In this document: piece after piece, positions 9,374 to 17,341 of the stretch
How positions within the stretch are numbered: the first letter of the stretch is position 1
How the letters are laid out: each line of letters opens with the position of its first letter
Assembly: GCF_000426685.1 (NCBI RefSeq)
Contig: NZ_AUFV01000002.1
Span: 310,001-374,000 of the forward strand
Source: Solimonas flava DSM 18980
Lineage (GTDB): Bacteria; Pseudomonadota; Gammaproteobacteria; Nevskiales; Nevskiaceae
DNA length: 64,000 bases
Direction: 5' to 3'
Program-made: the position numbers and the translations under genes
Notes under the pieces: generated by a model
What the model saw: the letters and a program-made list of their open reading frames with translations, nothing else
Database searches by the model: none
Told to the model about the DNA's origin: nothing

Positions 9374-10147
9374 ATGAAGAAACTGCTGATGCCGCTGCTG
9401 GCGCTCGCCGCGCCGCTGGCCGCCTGTACCGAGACGGAGCACCAGGTGGTCGACCGCGACGTCCCGGTCGAGGTCATGCCGGTCGACGGCCACACGCTCG
9501 GCTTCTGGACCATGCAGACGCGCGCCTGCACCGATGTCGCCGCGCTCTGCGTCAACGACAACGCGCCGTACGGCAACGATCTCGTGCTCGAGGACGCCGG
9601 CCTGCAGCCGCTCGCCACGCGCGATCTCGTGCGCGGCGACAGCGCCGACACCGGCGGCCAGATCATCCAGCTCAACGCCGACGGCGAGACCGTGCCGGCG
9701 CAGCTGCGCACGGCCGACAACTCGGTGTTCGCGAATACGCCGATCGGCGATGTGTTCGCGATCCACCTGCGCTTCAAGCCGGCCGCCGGCGACGCCCTGC
9801 AGACGGTGCTGTCGCTCGGCAGCGCGGTGTTCAACGTCGAGGCCAGCGTTGACAGCGTGGTCGTCGAGTTCCCGGCGCAGGACAAGCGTCTGCTGCTGCC
9901 GCTCGACGGCCGTGGCGACTGGACGAACCTGTACGTGGCCGCCGACGGTCAGAACGTGCGCGTCGAGCTCGACTGCACGGCGGTCGCCGGCTTTGCCAAG
10001 GCCGCCGGCGCGCCGCTGCTGTCGCGCGACGCGGCCGGCCTGATGCTCGGCGCGCGGCCGGACACGCCGACCCGCGAGCATTTCAGCGGACTGCTCGAGC
10101 TGCTGCGCGTCGCCGACAGCGATGAGGCCGATCTGTTCTGCCGCTGA
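9374..10147 (+). CDS. Hypothetical lipoprotein, possible LamG-like fold
   Basis: A 257-residue protein with a short lipoprotein signal (MKKLLMPLLALAAPLAAC, lipobox LAAC, Cys18). The rest is beta-rich without catalytic motifs. Alternating hydrophobic stretches such as AVFNVEASVDSVVVEF and the near C-terminal HFSGLLELLRVAD resemble a laminin-G / concanavalin-type lectin fold, in which a region saying that an element contributes to a structural model often ends the domain; this is weak pattern matching only. The start is 14 nt after the giant lipoprotein, with AACGGAAGAACG as ribosome site, so the two are probably co-transcribed and act together at the envelope. Its last 20 codons are duplicated downstream at 10337-10396. 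Confidence 0.6.
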   Translation: MKKLLMPLLALAAPLAACTETEHQVVDRDVPVEVMPVDGHTLGFWTMQTRACTDVAALCVNDNAPYGNDLVLEDAGLQPLATRDLVRGDSADTGGQIIQLNADGETVPAQLRTADNSVFANTPIGDVFAIHLRFKPAAGDALQTVLSLGSAVFNVEASVDSVVVEFPAQDKRLLLPLDGRGDWTNLYVAADGQNVRVELDCTAVAGFAKAAGAPLLSRDAAGLMLGARPDTPTREHFSGLLELLRVADSDEADLFCR

Positions 10148-10191
10148 TCGAGCCGGCGCGCGCGGCGGCGCTCGTCCGCCGTGTGCGCCTT

Positions 10192-10281
10192 CTAGTATTC
10201 GACGGTGACGACCACCGTGTCGCTGTAGACGCCCGGCGCGGCGTTCTGTCGCCCCGGCAGGCGTCCGTAGACGGCGCAGTT
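10192..10281 (-). pseudogene. Remnant of a spore coat U (SCPU) pilin gene, copy 1
   Basis: On the minus strand the codons before the TAG at 10192-10194 read NCAVYGRLPGRQNAAPGVYS then DTVVVTVEY. This matches the C-terminus of the SCPU-domain proteins encoded nearby (VYGRVPAQ...PAGSYADTVTVTVTY). No N-terminal or middle part of such a gene precedes it, so only about 29 codons survive. It is a broken relic of an extra pilus subunit gene. Confidence 0.7.
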
Positions 10282-10440
10282 GCGCGTTACGATCAGCGCG
10301 CCGAGCAACCGGTTTACACGCAGCTGCAGGAAGTGCGGACTGCTCGAGCTGCTGCGCGTCGCCGACAGCGATGAGGCCGATCTGTTCTGCCGCTGATCGA
10401 GCCGGCGCGCGCGGCGGCGCTCGTCCGCCGTGTGCGCCTT

Positions 10441-10530
10441 CTAGTATTCGACGGTGACGACCACCGTGTCGCTGTAGACGCCCGGCGCGGCGTTCTGTCG
10501 CCCCGGCAGGCGTCCGTAGACGGCGCAGTT
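10441..10530 (-). pseudogene. Remnant of a spore coat U (SCPU) pilin gene, copy 2
   Basis: This is the second copy of the SCPU C-terminal relic, produced by the 249-bp tandem duplication. The same C-terminal residues precede a TAG at 10441-10443. Upstream on the minus strand the frame stays open to about 10761, but that sequence does not resemble an SCPU domain. Confidence 0.7.
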
Positions 10531-10583
10531 GCGCGTCACGATCAGCGCGCCGAGCAACCGGTTTACACGCAGCTGCAGGAAGT

Positions 10584-10833
10584 TTTGCTGTTCGAATATC
10601 TTCGCCACGAACGTTTCGCGCAGGCTCGCGCGACGTCGTCTTTTCCTGCGTAAGCGCGCTGTTGTACGGACTGCGATGGTTTTCTCTTTCTCGCTTCCGG
10701 GAGAGGGGATGCCGCAAGGGTCTTGCGGCCGGGATAGATGAATCGCTCTGGACTGGCCCATGCAGGCAAGCGGGAATGACGACCCCGCGGCGAATTCCGG
10801 CTGCCCCGGTCTGCGGTGCTTCCGTCTGCCGCT
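10584..10833. other. Intergenic region without a recognisable gene
   Basis: No convincing gene is visible. The stretch includes a perfect 8-bp hairpin (GCCGCAAG at 10711-10718 with CTTGCGGC at 10722-10729) and an AAGCGGGAATGACG segment of the kind common in dispersed intergenic repeats. It separates the duplicated pilin relic from the pilus operon. Confidence 0.5.
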
Positions 10834-11847
10834 TCAGTACGTGACCGTGACCTTGACGGTGTCGGCGTAGCTGCCGGCCGGCGGCGTGGTCTGCGCCGGC
10901 ACGCGGCCGTAGACGGTGAAGCTCTGATTCGTTGCGCTGCCGGTCGCGCCGACGCGGTCGACGTTGAGCGTTTCGCCCCAGCGCAGCGTGCGGCCACTGT
11001 CGCGGTACAGCTCGTAGCTCACGTAGTTGCCGGCGCTGCTGCGCTTCATGCGCCGCGTTCCGCTGCTGGCGTTGCTGCCGTCGTCGAGGCCGATCTGATA
11101 CGGCGTCGTGTTCGTGCACTTGGCGGTGATCGTCGAAGTCGCGAGCGCGTCGCTCATGAGTGGCCCCTGCGCGCCGAAATCGATGTCGGTGGCGCTGACG
11201 GTGCACTGCTTGGCGACGCTCGCGGTGGCGGTGAACGGAAACGTACCCTTGCTGGCCGTGCCGCAGCCGGGATAGGTGCCGAGGCCGAGCAGCGCCGTCG
11301 TCGACTGATAGGACAGCTTAGTCGCGCTGCCGCTGAACGCGTTGCTGTAGGCGCCGGGCACCAGCGCCGTCTGTCCGGCCGGTACGCGGCTGTAGACGGT
11401 GAGGCTGCCCGGCTGCGAAGTGTTGTTGCCGAACAGCGCGAAATTGATATCGACCTGCACGTTGGTGCCGCCGCAGCCGGAGTCGGAGCCCCAGCTGTTC
11501 GCATAGCCGGCATCCTTGTAAATCTGGAACTGCATGGCGTTGCTGCCGCTGAGCAGGCGGCGCGGATTGCAGTTGCCGCCGCCGGAGGCGCCGCTTTCGA
11601 TGTTGAAGCACATGCTGACGTAAGCGGCCGAAAGTCCGCCGACCAGGCAGTCGAGCAGACCGCTGCAGCTGTAGGTGCAGCTGTAGTTGATGGTTGTGCT
11701 CGTACTGACCGCGCCGCCGTCCGGATCGACCGCGCCGAAGCTCAGATCGGACATCGACGCGCTGCAGCTCGTCGACGCGGCGTGCAGCGGCGCAGCGACG
11801 CTGAGCATCAGGATCGCGACGGCGAGGCGGCGGGCGTTCAGCGGCAT
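10834..11847 (-). CDS. Csu-type pilus tip protein with two spore coat U domains
   Basis: A 337-residue secreted protein with signal peptide MPLNARRLAVAILMLSVAAPLHA. It carries two SCPU (PF05229) domains: a Cys-rich N-terminal one (about 25-195) with several Cys pairs, and a C-terminal one (about 200-337) containing CTVSATDIDFGAQG, MKRSSAGNYVSYELY and the closing ADTVKVTVTY. In archaic chaperone-usher systems such as Csu of Acinetobacter, the last gene encodes a two-domain tip adhesin (CsuE); length, domain number and position fit. The ATG at 11845-11847 overlaps the usher stop by 10 bp, so it is the last gene of this operon. Its ligand cannot be told from the sequence. Confidence 0.85.
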   Translation of the reverse strand: MPLNARRLAVAILMLSVAAPLHAASTSCSASMSDLSFGAVDPDGGAVSTSTTINYSCTYSCSGLLDCLVGGLSAAYVSMCFNIESGASGGGNCNPRRLLSGSNAMQFQIYKDAGYANSWGSDSGCGGTNVQVDINFALFGNNTSQPGSLTVYSRVPAGQTALVPGAYSNAFSGSATKLSYQSTTALLGLGTYPGCGTASKGTFPFTATASVAKQCTVSATDIDFGAQGPLMSDALATSTITAKCTNTTPYQIGLDDGSNASSGTRRMKRSSAGNYVSYELYRDSGRTLRWGETLNVDRVGATGSATNQSFTVYGRVPAQTTPPAGSYADTVKVTVTY

Positions 11848-14195
11848 GGCAGCGGATCGATGTACGGCAGGTCGCCATGTCCGGCGTCGAGCTCGAAATC
11901 AGCTTCGCAGCGCGCGCCGTCGGGCGTGAAGACGACGAAGGCATTGTGCATGTCGAGATCCTCAAGATAGGCCTGGCCATCGTAGCCGACGAATACCGTC
12001 TTGCCGTTGTCGTCGCGGCGCCGGATGCGGCTGCCGAGCGGCAGCGGCTGGCCGGTGGCGTCGCGCAGCACGACGAGCGCGGCGTGCCTCGCCTGCAGGC
12101 CGAAGTCGACCCGCACGCCGCGCCGTCCGGCCGGCACGGCGTCGATGCGCACTGCGTCGGCCTGCATCTGCGCCGGCAGCGCCAGCGTGTCGATCGACAG
12201 CCGGTTCGGTTGCCAGGCCTTGAGGCCGGTCAGCAGGTAGTGGCCGTGCGCGTCGGTGACGCCGATCGGCCGGTTCTCGAGCGAAACCGGCACGCCGGCG
12301 ACGCCATCGGTGCTGATCAGCGCGAAGGCGTCGTCGATACGTCGTGCCGCAAACAGATCGCTGTCCATCAAAACGAGACTGCCTTCGAGCGAGCCGTAGA
12401 GCTGCTCATTGCCGTCGAAGTGGCGCAGGCCGGCATTGAGCTGGCCCCAGCCGGCACGCCAGGCGATTTCACCTTGCGCGGCGTCGGCGCCGTCGCCTTG
12501 CTGCGCGCGCAGATTCCAGCCCAGGCCCCCGTCGGGCTGCAGGGGGCGTACCAGGCTCGCGCCGCTGCGCAGCGTGCCGTCGTGTGCCTGCATGTCGAGG
12601 CTGGCGTTGAGACGCGCGCCGAACGTGCAGCTGAGGCCGGCGAAGAGGAGGTTGTCGCGGCCCTGATCGAGATCGTGCGCGTAGCCGAGGTAGGCCGACA
12701 GGCGCTCGCCGACGTTCACGCTGTACTGCAGATTGGCTGTGCGGTAGCGGCTGTCGTCGCCGGCAACCAGGCGCGTGTAGCCGAGCGAAACACTGCCGGC
12801 GACGCCGAGACCGAGGCCGAGCAGCGCGCGTTCGCTGACGCGCGGCGGCGCGCGGCCCTCGCGGGAGGCGAGATCGCGGTAGCCGGCGCCAGCGCGCAGG
12901 CTGTCGATCGTGGCCGTGACGCGTCCGTTCGACCACCTGTAGCCGAGCAGAGTCTGCGCGCCGTGCCGGCCGTCGCCTGTGCTCCACGCGTAGGCGCCAT
13001 GGACAACTCCGAGCGTGTCGAGACGCAGGCTGAGACCGGTGCCGGCGAGTGCGAGATCGTCGCTCGCCTCGGCGTGTGCCTCGGCGGTCAGCGCGCGGCC
13101 GAGGCCGTAGCGCAGGCTGCCGCTGGCGGCCGGACGGTCGTCATAGGCGAACGAGGACAGCCCGTAGTCGCGGCGCACGGCGCCGATCTCGACCGAGTAG
13201 TCGGCGAGCCCCGGCTTGAGCAACTGCTCGGCCGCATAGAAATCGAGATCCATGACGTCGCGCCGGCCGAGCGCATCGGTGACGACGAGCTGCGCGCTGC
13301 CGGCGCCGTCGATGTGCGGAACGGCATCGATGCGGAACGGGCCCGGCTGTACCTCGCCGCTGAACTCGCGCATGCCGTTGACGTAGAGCTCGAGTGTCGA
13401 CGGCAGTGCCGCCTGACCGAAGAAAGCCGGCAGCGGAAAACTCATCAGGCCCGGCTGCAGCCCGAAATCGCGGCGCCACTGCAGGCCGCCGAGCCGCGTC
13501 GGCCGCGACCAGGCGAGCGCGCCGCTGACCACGTCGCCGACGCTCAGCGTCCACAGCGACTCCTGTGCGGACCAGCTGTAGGTGCTGTCGAGGCGGCGGT
13601 AAGCGATCGCCTCGCCGTCGCGATGCCAGCTCGACAGCGCCGTGCTGTCGATGACGCCCCAGGCGCCGAAGAGGCGTGCGTCGCTGTAGGCGGATGCGTC
13701 GCGCTGGTGGGCGCCGCCACCGCCGGCGAGCACGTAGTTGAGCAGCGCACCGTCGGCGGTGCCGGCCGGGTGGTAGTGATCGAGCTCGGTGCTGAACGTC
13801 TGCGTCGGCCGGCGCAGGCGCTCGGCCGAAGCCTGAAGTTCAAGGCGCTGCGTGAGCCGGTCGATGCGGTAGTCGACGCCGGCGAGCGTGCCGAGTTCGA
13901 CGTACTGTGCCGGCGGCAGGTCGCCGATGCCGAGCTCGCGCAGATTGTCGGACCAGGCATAGTCGCGGCCGTCGGCGCCGACCAGCACCTGCATGACGCG
14001 CGGCATCGGCGCGCCGTTGACGTCGACTTGGAGATAGAGCTCCAGCCGAGCGTCGGCAAGGCCGGGTCCACTGAGCAGGCCGAGCGCCTGCACGTCGCGC
14101 GCCGGCGCCGGCGTCATGGACCCGGCGGCGAAGCTGACGGTGACGGCGAAAACGCTAAGGAGCGCTGTCGTGCGCGCGAAGGTCGGCACGGACAC
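11838..14195 (-). CDS. Outer-membrane usher protein of an archaic chaperone-usher pilus
   Basis: About 785 residues with the organisation of a fimbrial usher (PF00577): signal peptide, N-terminal periplasmic domain (about 35-150, LYLQVDVNGAPM), a 24-strand pore region (about 150-650, with AWSRPTRLGGLQWRRDFGLQ and the plug-like ELYVNGMREFSGEVQPGPF) and C-terminal domains with SLENRPIGVTDAHGHYLLTG. It would translocate pilin-chaperone complexes across the outer membrane, as CsuD does. No ATG gives a signal peptide; GTG at 14195 (or at 14189) is proposed, yielding SVPTFARTTALLSVFAVTVS. This start overlaps the chaperone 3' end by 41 bp and has only a weak ribosome site, so translation is probably coupled. 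The frame also stays open upstream to 14414, inside the chaperone gene. Confidence 0.88.
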   Translation of the reverse strand: MSVPTFARTTALLSVFAVTVSFAAGSMTPAPARDVQALGLLSGPGLADARLELYLQVDVNGAPMPRVMQVLVGADGRDYAWSDNLRELGIGDLPPAQYVELGTLAGVDYRIDRLTQRLELQASAERLRRPTQTFSTELDHYHPAGTADGALLNYVLAGGGGAHQRDASAYSDARLFGAWGVIDSTALSSWHRDGEAIAYRRLDSTYSWSAQESLWTLSVGDVVSGALAWSRPTRLGGLQWRRDFGLQPGLMSFPLPAFFGQAALPSTLELYVNGMREFSGEVQPGPFRIDAVPHIDGAGSAQLVVTDALGRRDVMDLDFYAAEQLLKPGLADYSVEIGAVRRDYGLSSFAYDDRPAASGSLRYGLGRALTAEAHAEASDDLALAGTGLSLRLDTLGVVHGAYAWSTGDGRHGAQTLLGYRWSNGRVTATIDSLRAGAGYRDLASREGRAPPRVSERALLGLGLGVAGSVSLGYTRLVAGDDSRYRTANLQYSVNVGERLSAYLGYAHDLDQGRDNLLFAGLSCTFGARLNASLDMQAHDGTLRSGASLVRPLQPDGGLGWNLRAQQGDGADAAQGEIAWRAGWGQLNAGLRHFDGNEQLYGSLEGSLVLMDSDLFAARRIDDAFALISTDGVAGVPVSLENRPIGVTDAHGHYLLTGLKAWQPNRLSIDTLALPAQMQADAVRIDAVPAGRRGVRVDFGLQARHAALVVLRDATGQPLPLGSRIRRRDDNGKTVFVGYDGQAYLEDLDMHNAFVVFTPDGARCEADFELDAGHGDLPYIDPLPCR

Positions 14196-14886
14196 GCTCG
14201 CCGTTGAGGCGTACTTCAAGCGTCCGCACGGCGGCCAGCGCTTGCGGCGTGAGCGACAAAGGCCACTGGCGTGCCTGGCCAGCGAGCGCATAGCCGAGCA
14301 GTCCCGGTTGTTGCAGGAGGGTGCCGCCGGCCGCATCGAGCAACGTGAGTTCGGAGAGCTGCGCGCGGGTGCTGCCGCTGTTGCGCACCCCCAGCCTCGC
14401 GCCGCCGTCGGCACGCAGCGACCAGTCGAGCGCGGGCGCCCCGCGGCCGCCGACGAAGACCGGCACCGAGAATTCCATGACGAAGTTGAGGCCCTGGTGT
14501 CCGTTCTCGGCCGATGCCGGCAGCTCGTTGACGAGGATGCGGTAGGCCTGTTCGTGGTCGGGGTAAGCGCCCGTGCGGATCACGCGCACCAGCTGCTGCT
14601 GTCCTGCCTCGAGCTCCAGCATCGGCGGGCTCAGCACCAGCTCGCGCGTCGGCGTCAGGTGATCCTCGCCGCTCTCCTGGGTCCAGGCAAAAGCGCGCAG
14701 CTGGCCGCGCAGCGGCTGCGCGCCGGCGTTGCGCAGCCACAGCGCCTGCGCCGGTGAGCGTGCGTCGAATTCGAGAAGGATCGGCGAGACGCCGAGGCCG
14801 CCAGCGCCCGCACGTGCGGCGGCGAGCAGCAGCGCGACGCCGAGGAGCCGGGCCGCGAAACGTCTGTGACCCGGAGCGTCGCGCAT
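14155..14886 (-). CDS. Periplasmic pilus chaperone (CsuC-like, PapD family)
   Basis: A 243-residue PapD-type chaperone that would bind pilus subunits in the periplasm by donor-strand complementation. After a signal peptide ending near ARAGA come GLGVSPILLEFD, WLRNAGAQPLRGQLRAFAW, and QQLVRVIRTGAYPDHEQAYR, the last being the conserved Arg-rich segment before ILVNELP. The C-terminal immunoglobulin-like domain includes LRADGGARLGVRNSGSTRAQ and ends with an Arg-rich tail. It lies 7 nt after the major pilin gene and overlaps the proposed usher start, which fits the pilin-chaperone-usher-tip order of archaic systems. Confidence 0.88.
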   Translation of the reverse strand: MRDAPGHRRFAARLLGVALLLAAARAGAGGLGVSPILLEFDARSPAQALWLRNAGAQPLRGQLRAFAWTQESGEDHLTPTRELVLSPPMLELEAGQQQLVRVIRTGAYPDHEQAYRILVNELPASAENGHQGLNFVMEFSVPVFVGGRGAPALDWSLRADGGARLGVRNSGSTRAQLSELTLLDAAGGTLLQQPGLLGYALAGQARQWPLSLTPQALAAVRTLEVRLNGERVRADLRAHDSAP

Positions 14887-14893
14887 GTGCGGT

Positions 14894-15379
14894 TCAGTAA
14901 GTGACGGTGACCGTTACGGTATCCGCGTACGAGCCGGCCGGCGGTGTGGCCTGGGCGGGGACGCGGCCGTAGACGGTGACGGTCTCCGCGCTGCCGGTGC
15001 CGGTGCGCGAAACGCCCGTGGTGTTGTCCCACACCGTACCGCCCGGCGAGTCGCTGTAAAGGTTATAGCTCACGTAATCGCTCGTGCCGTGCTTCATCCG
15101 GCGCGTGTTGACGTCGCCGGCGGTCGACGGGTTGGCGCCGGCGCTGAGTTTGATCGAATACGACGCGCCCGACGTGCAGGTGACGCTGAGCGTCGAGCTC
15201 TGATCGACCGTGCTGCCGAGTACGCCCTGCGTCCCGAAGTCGAGATCGTTGGCCGACAGGGCCGTGCAGGCGTCGACGATGACGATCTTGGCCTGGAAGG
15301 TCGTCGTGATGTCGGTGGCGGCTGCCGGCAGCGACGCCGCCAGACCGGTCACCAGGAGTGCTGCCGCGATCGCTTTCAT
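14894..15379 (-). CDS. Spore coat U domain major pilin (CsuA/B-like)
   Basis: A 161-residue secreted protein with signal peptide MKAIAAALLVTGLAASLPAA. One SCPU domain fills the mature part: a conserved Cys in VDACTALSANDLDFGTQG, a second Cys in LSVTCTSGASYSIKLSAG, the MKHGTSDYVSYNLYSD stretch and the closing PAGSYADTVTVTVTY. This is the form of the main subunit of Csu-type pili. It is the promoter-proximal gene of the four-gene operon, followed 7 nt later by the chaperone. Classical csu operons have three further minor pilin genes; here only this one is intact, though a relic exists at 10192-10530. Confidence 0.85.
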   Translation of the reverse strand: MKAIAAALLVTGLAASLPAAATDITTTFQAKIVIVDACTALSANDLDFGTQGVLGSTVDQSSTLSVTCTSGASYSIKLSAGANPSTAGDVNTRRMKHGTSDYVSYNLYSDSPGGTVWDNTTGVSRTGTGSAETVTVYGRVPAQATPPAGSYADTVTVTVTY

Positions 15380-15562
15380 GTGTCCGCCTATTTGTGCCCC
15401 GATATGGGCGAGCCATGCTCGCAGTGCCGCCGCATGCCGCGGGCATTCTGCCTCCCGGCGGTGGATACGGAAAGACGAATGGCTCCAGCGACAAAGTGCG
15501 GCTCGTTACCGCTGCCGCTGGTCGTTTTCGCGCTGCCGCTCATCCCGTGTAGGACGATTCGC

Positions 15563-15589
15563 TCAAGTTTCTCGGGAGCCTTCCGATAA
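15563..15589 (+). promoter_or_regulatory. Sigma-28 (FliA) promoter of fliC
   Basis: TCAAGTTT at 15563-15570 and TCCGATAA at 15582-15589 are separated by exactly 11 bp. The FliA consensus is TAAAGTTT-N11-GCCGATAA, so each box differs at one position and the spacing is exact. It lies about 105 bp before the flagellin start. The rest of the 314-bp gap between the pilin and fliC shows no gene. Confidence 0.85.
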
Positions 15590-15693
15590 GCACTTCAGCA
15601 ACGGCAATCCGCTCACGGATCTGCTGAGGCAGGACCGAAAGCCGCAGTGGCCGCCGGCCCGGACTTCAACCCTTCCTCATCAGGAGTGCATTC

Positions 15694-16848
15694 ATGCAAG
15701 GCATTAATACCAACGTGATGTCGCTGAACGCGCAGCGCAATCTGCAGTCGTCGCAGTCGTCACTGGCCACCTCGATCCAGCGCCTGTCGTCGGGCTTGCG
15801 CATCAACAGCGCGAAGGACGACGCCGCGGGCCTGGCGATCTCGAGCCGCTTCTCCAGCCAGATCACCGGCATCAATCAGGCGCAGCGCAACGCCAACGAC
15901 GGCATCTCGCTGGCGCAGACCGCCGACGGCGCGCTGAGCTCGATCTCCGACTCGCTGCAGCGCGTGCGCGAGCTGGCCGTGCAGTCGGCCAACGCCACCA
16001 ATTCCTCGACCGACCGTGCCGCGCTGCAGACCGAAGCCACGCAGCTGCTGCAGGAAATCGACCGCGTCGCCAACCAGACCAAGTTCAACGGCGTCGCGCT
16101 GATCGACGGCAGCTTCACCTCGTCGGTGTTCCAGGTCGGCGCCAACGCCGGCGAGACGATCACCGTCTCGGGTCTGGTCGACGCCAACACCGCGGCGCTC
16201 GGGTCGGTGACCTCCGCCTCGGGCCAGTCGAGCGCGGTCTCCGGCATCTCCGCGCTCGGCGCGGTCGGCGCCGGCGCGCTGGTCATCAACGGCGTCGACG
16301 TCGGCGCCAGCATCGGCGCCGCGGGCACCTCGCAGCAGCGCGTCGGTCAGGTCGTCGATGCGATCAACAACTACGCGACGACGACCGGCGTCAACGCCGC
16401 GTTCGACAGCGCCACCGGTCGCATCGTGCTCAGCTCGGCCGCCGACATCGCCGTCACCGGCACCGACGACGGCACCGCGACCGGCTTCAACATCGCCGGC
16501 GGCGACGGCTCGGCGACGGCGGCCACCACGACCGGCCTGACCTCGCTGGATCTCAGCTCGTTCTCGGGCGCTTCGCTGGCGATCCAGCAGGCCGACAGCG
16601 CGCTGTCGCAGATCAACTCGGCGCGCGCCACGCTCGGTGCGGTGCAGAACCGCTTCGAGTCGGTGGTGTCCAACCTCGCGACTACGTCGGAGAACCTGTC
16701 GTCCGCCCGCTCGCGCATCCAGGACGCCGACTTCGCGGTCGAAACGGCGAACATGACGCGCTCGCAGATCCTGCAGCAGGCCGGCACCTCGATGCTGGCG
16801 CAGGCCAACTCGGTGCCGCAGAACGTTCTCAGCCTGCTGAAGGGCTGA
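15694..16848 (+). CDS. fliC: Flagellin FliC
   Basis: The filament subunit, 384 residues. The N-terminal D0/D1 region is highly conserved (GINTNVMSLNAQRNLQ, LSSGLRINSAKDDAAGLAIS) and so is the C-terminal D1/D0 (SENLSSARSRIQDADFAVET, ending VPQNVLSLLKG). The central variable domain, about residues 170-290, is short and Ala/Gly/Thr-rich, giving a compact flagellin. AGGAG at 15682-15686 marks the start. A FliA promoter lies upstream and a strong hairpin follows the stop, so it is probably transcribed alone at high level, with flaG and fliD read less. Only one flagellin gene is visible in the window. Confidence 0.97.
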   Translation: MQGINTNVMSLNAQRNLQSSQSSLATSIQRLSSGLRINSAKDDAAGLAISSRFSSQITGINQAQRNANDGISLAQTADGALSSISDSLQRVRELAVQSANATNSSTDRAALQTEATQLLQEIDRVANQTKFNGVALIDGSFTSSVFQVGANAGETITVSGLVDANTAALGSVTSASGQSSAVSGISALGAVGAGALVINGVDVGASIGAAGTSQQRVGQVVDAINNYATTTGVNAAFDSATGRIVLSSAADIAVTGTDDGTATGFNIAGGDGSATAATTTGLTSLDLSSFSGASLAIQQADSALSQINSARATLGAVQNRFESVVSNLATTSENLSSARSRIQDADFAVETANMTRSQILQQAGTSMLAQANSVPQNVLSLLKG

Positions 16849-16864
16849 GGCGGTTCCGGGGTGA

Positions 16865-16893
16865 GGCCCTCCGGCGCGATGCGCCGGAGGGCC
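16865..16893 (+). terminator. Hairpin after fliC
   Basis: A perfect 13-bp stem (GGCCCTCCGGCGC at 16865-16877 with its complement at 16881-16893) closes a 3-nt loop just after the fliC stop. There is no T-run after it, so it may act as a partial terminator or an mRNA-stabilising structure between the highly expressed flagellin and flaG-fliD. Confidence 0.6.
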
Positions 16894-16986
16894 GCCTCGC
16901 GAACGGATTCGCGGCGTGACGAACGGCCCGGCGGAGGACGCGCGGCCAGCGTGGTTCGAGGCGGGCCATGACCGGAGCATCCGGTG

Positions 16987-17328
16987 ATGAGCGACACGAT
17001 CAAGGCAATCGAAGCGGTGGCCGCGCCGGCTGGCAGCGGCCGTTTCGGCGTTTCCGTCGCGCGCGAACAAACGACGGCCGACGCGTCACACGCGCGCGCG
17101 GTCGATGTCGACGAACTGCGTCAGGCGCTTGGCGACGTGCGCGACATGCTGGCCGGTGCCGGCGTCGATCTGACCTACCGCGTCGACAGGGAACTGAATC
17201 GCGTCATCGTCGAGGTCGTCGACCGTCAGGACGGCACCGTGCTGCGGCAGATTCCGGGCGAGGAAGTGCTGCGCCTGGCGCGGCTGATGAAAGACGGCAA
17301 CGGTGGCCTGCTGCAGGCCGAGGCATGA
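16987..17328 (+). CDS. flaG: Flagellar protein FlaG
   Basis: A 113-residue FlaG-family protein, of uncertain molecular role but linked to filament length. The conserved C-terminal domain is clear: DVDELRQALGDVRDML, LTYRVDRELNRVIVEVVDRQDGTVLRQIPGEEVLRLA in sequence. The N-terminal 40 residues are variable and charged. The ATG at 16987 has GGAG 9 nt upstream; an in-frame GTG directly before it is possible. It lies between fliC and fliD, its usual place, with fliD starting 13 nt after the stop. Confidence 0.9.
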   Translation: MSDTIKAIEAVAAPAGSGRFGVSVAREQTTADASHARAVDVDELRQALGDVRDMLAGAGVDLTYRVDRELNRVIVEVVDRQDGTVLRQIPGEEVLRLARLMKDGNGGLLQAEA

Positions 17329-17341
17329 GGAGAGACTGAAG

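Larger units (their letters stand above)
10086..10583. repeat. 249-bp tandem duplication (two copies, one mismatch)
   Basis: Bases 10086-10334 are repeated directly at 10335-10583 with an offset of exactly 249. The only difference I find is T at 10288 against C at 10537. Each copy contains the last 20 codons of the upstream lipoprotein gene plus its stop, followed by the 3' end of a minus-strand pilin-type gene. Only the first copy of the lipoprotein tail is attached to its gene. The near-identity implies a recent event. Confidence 0.93.
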
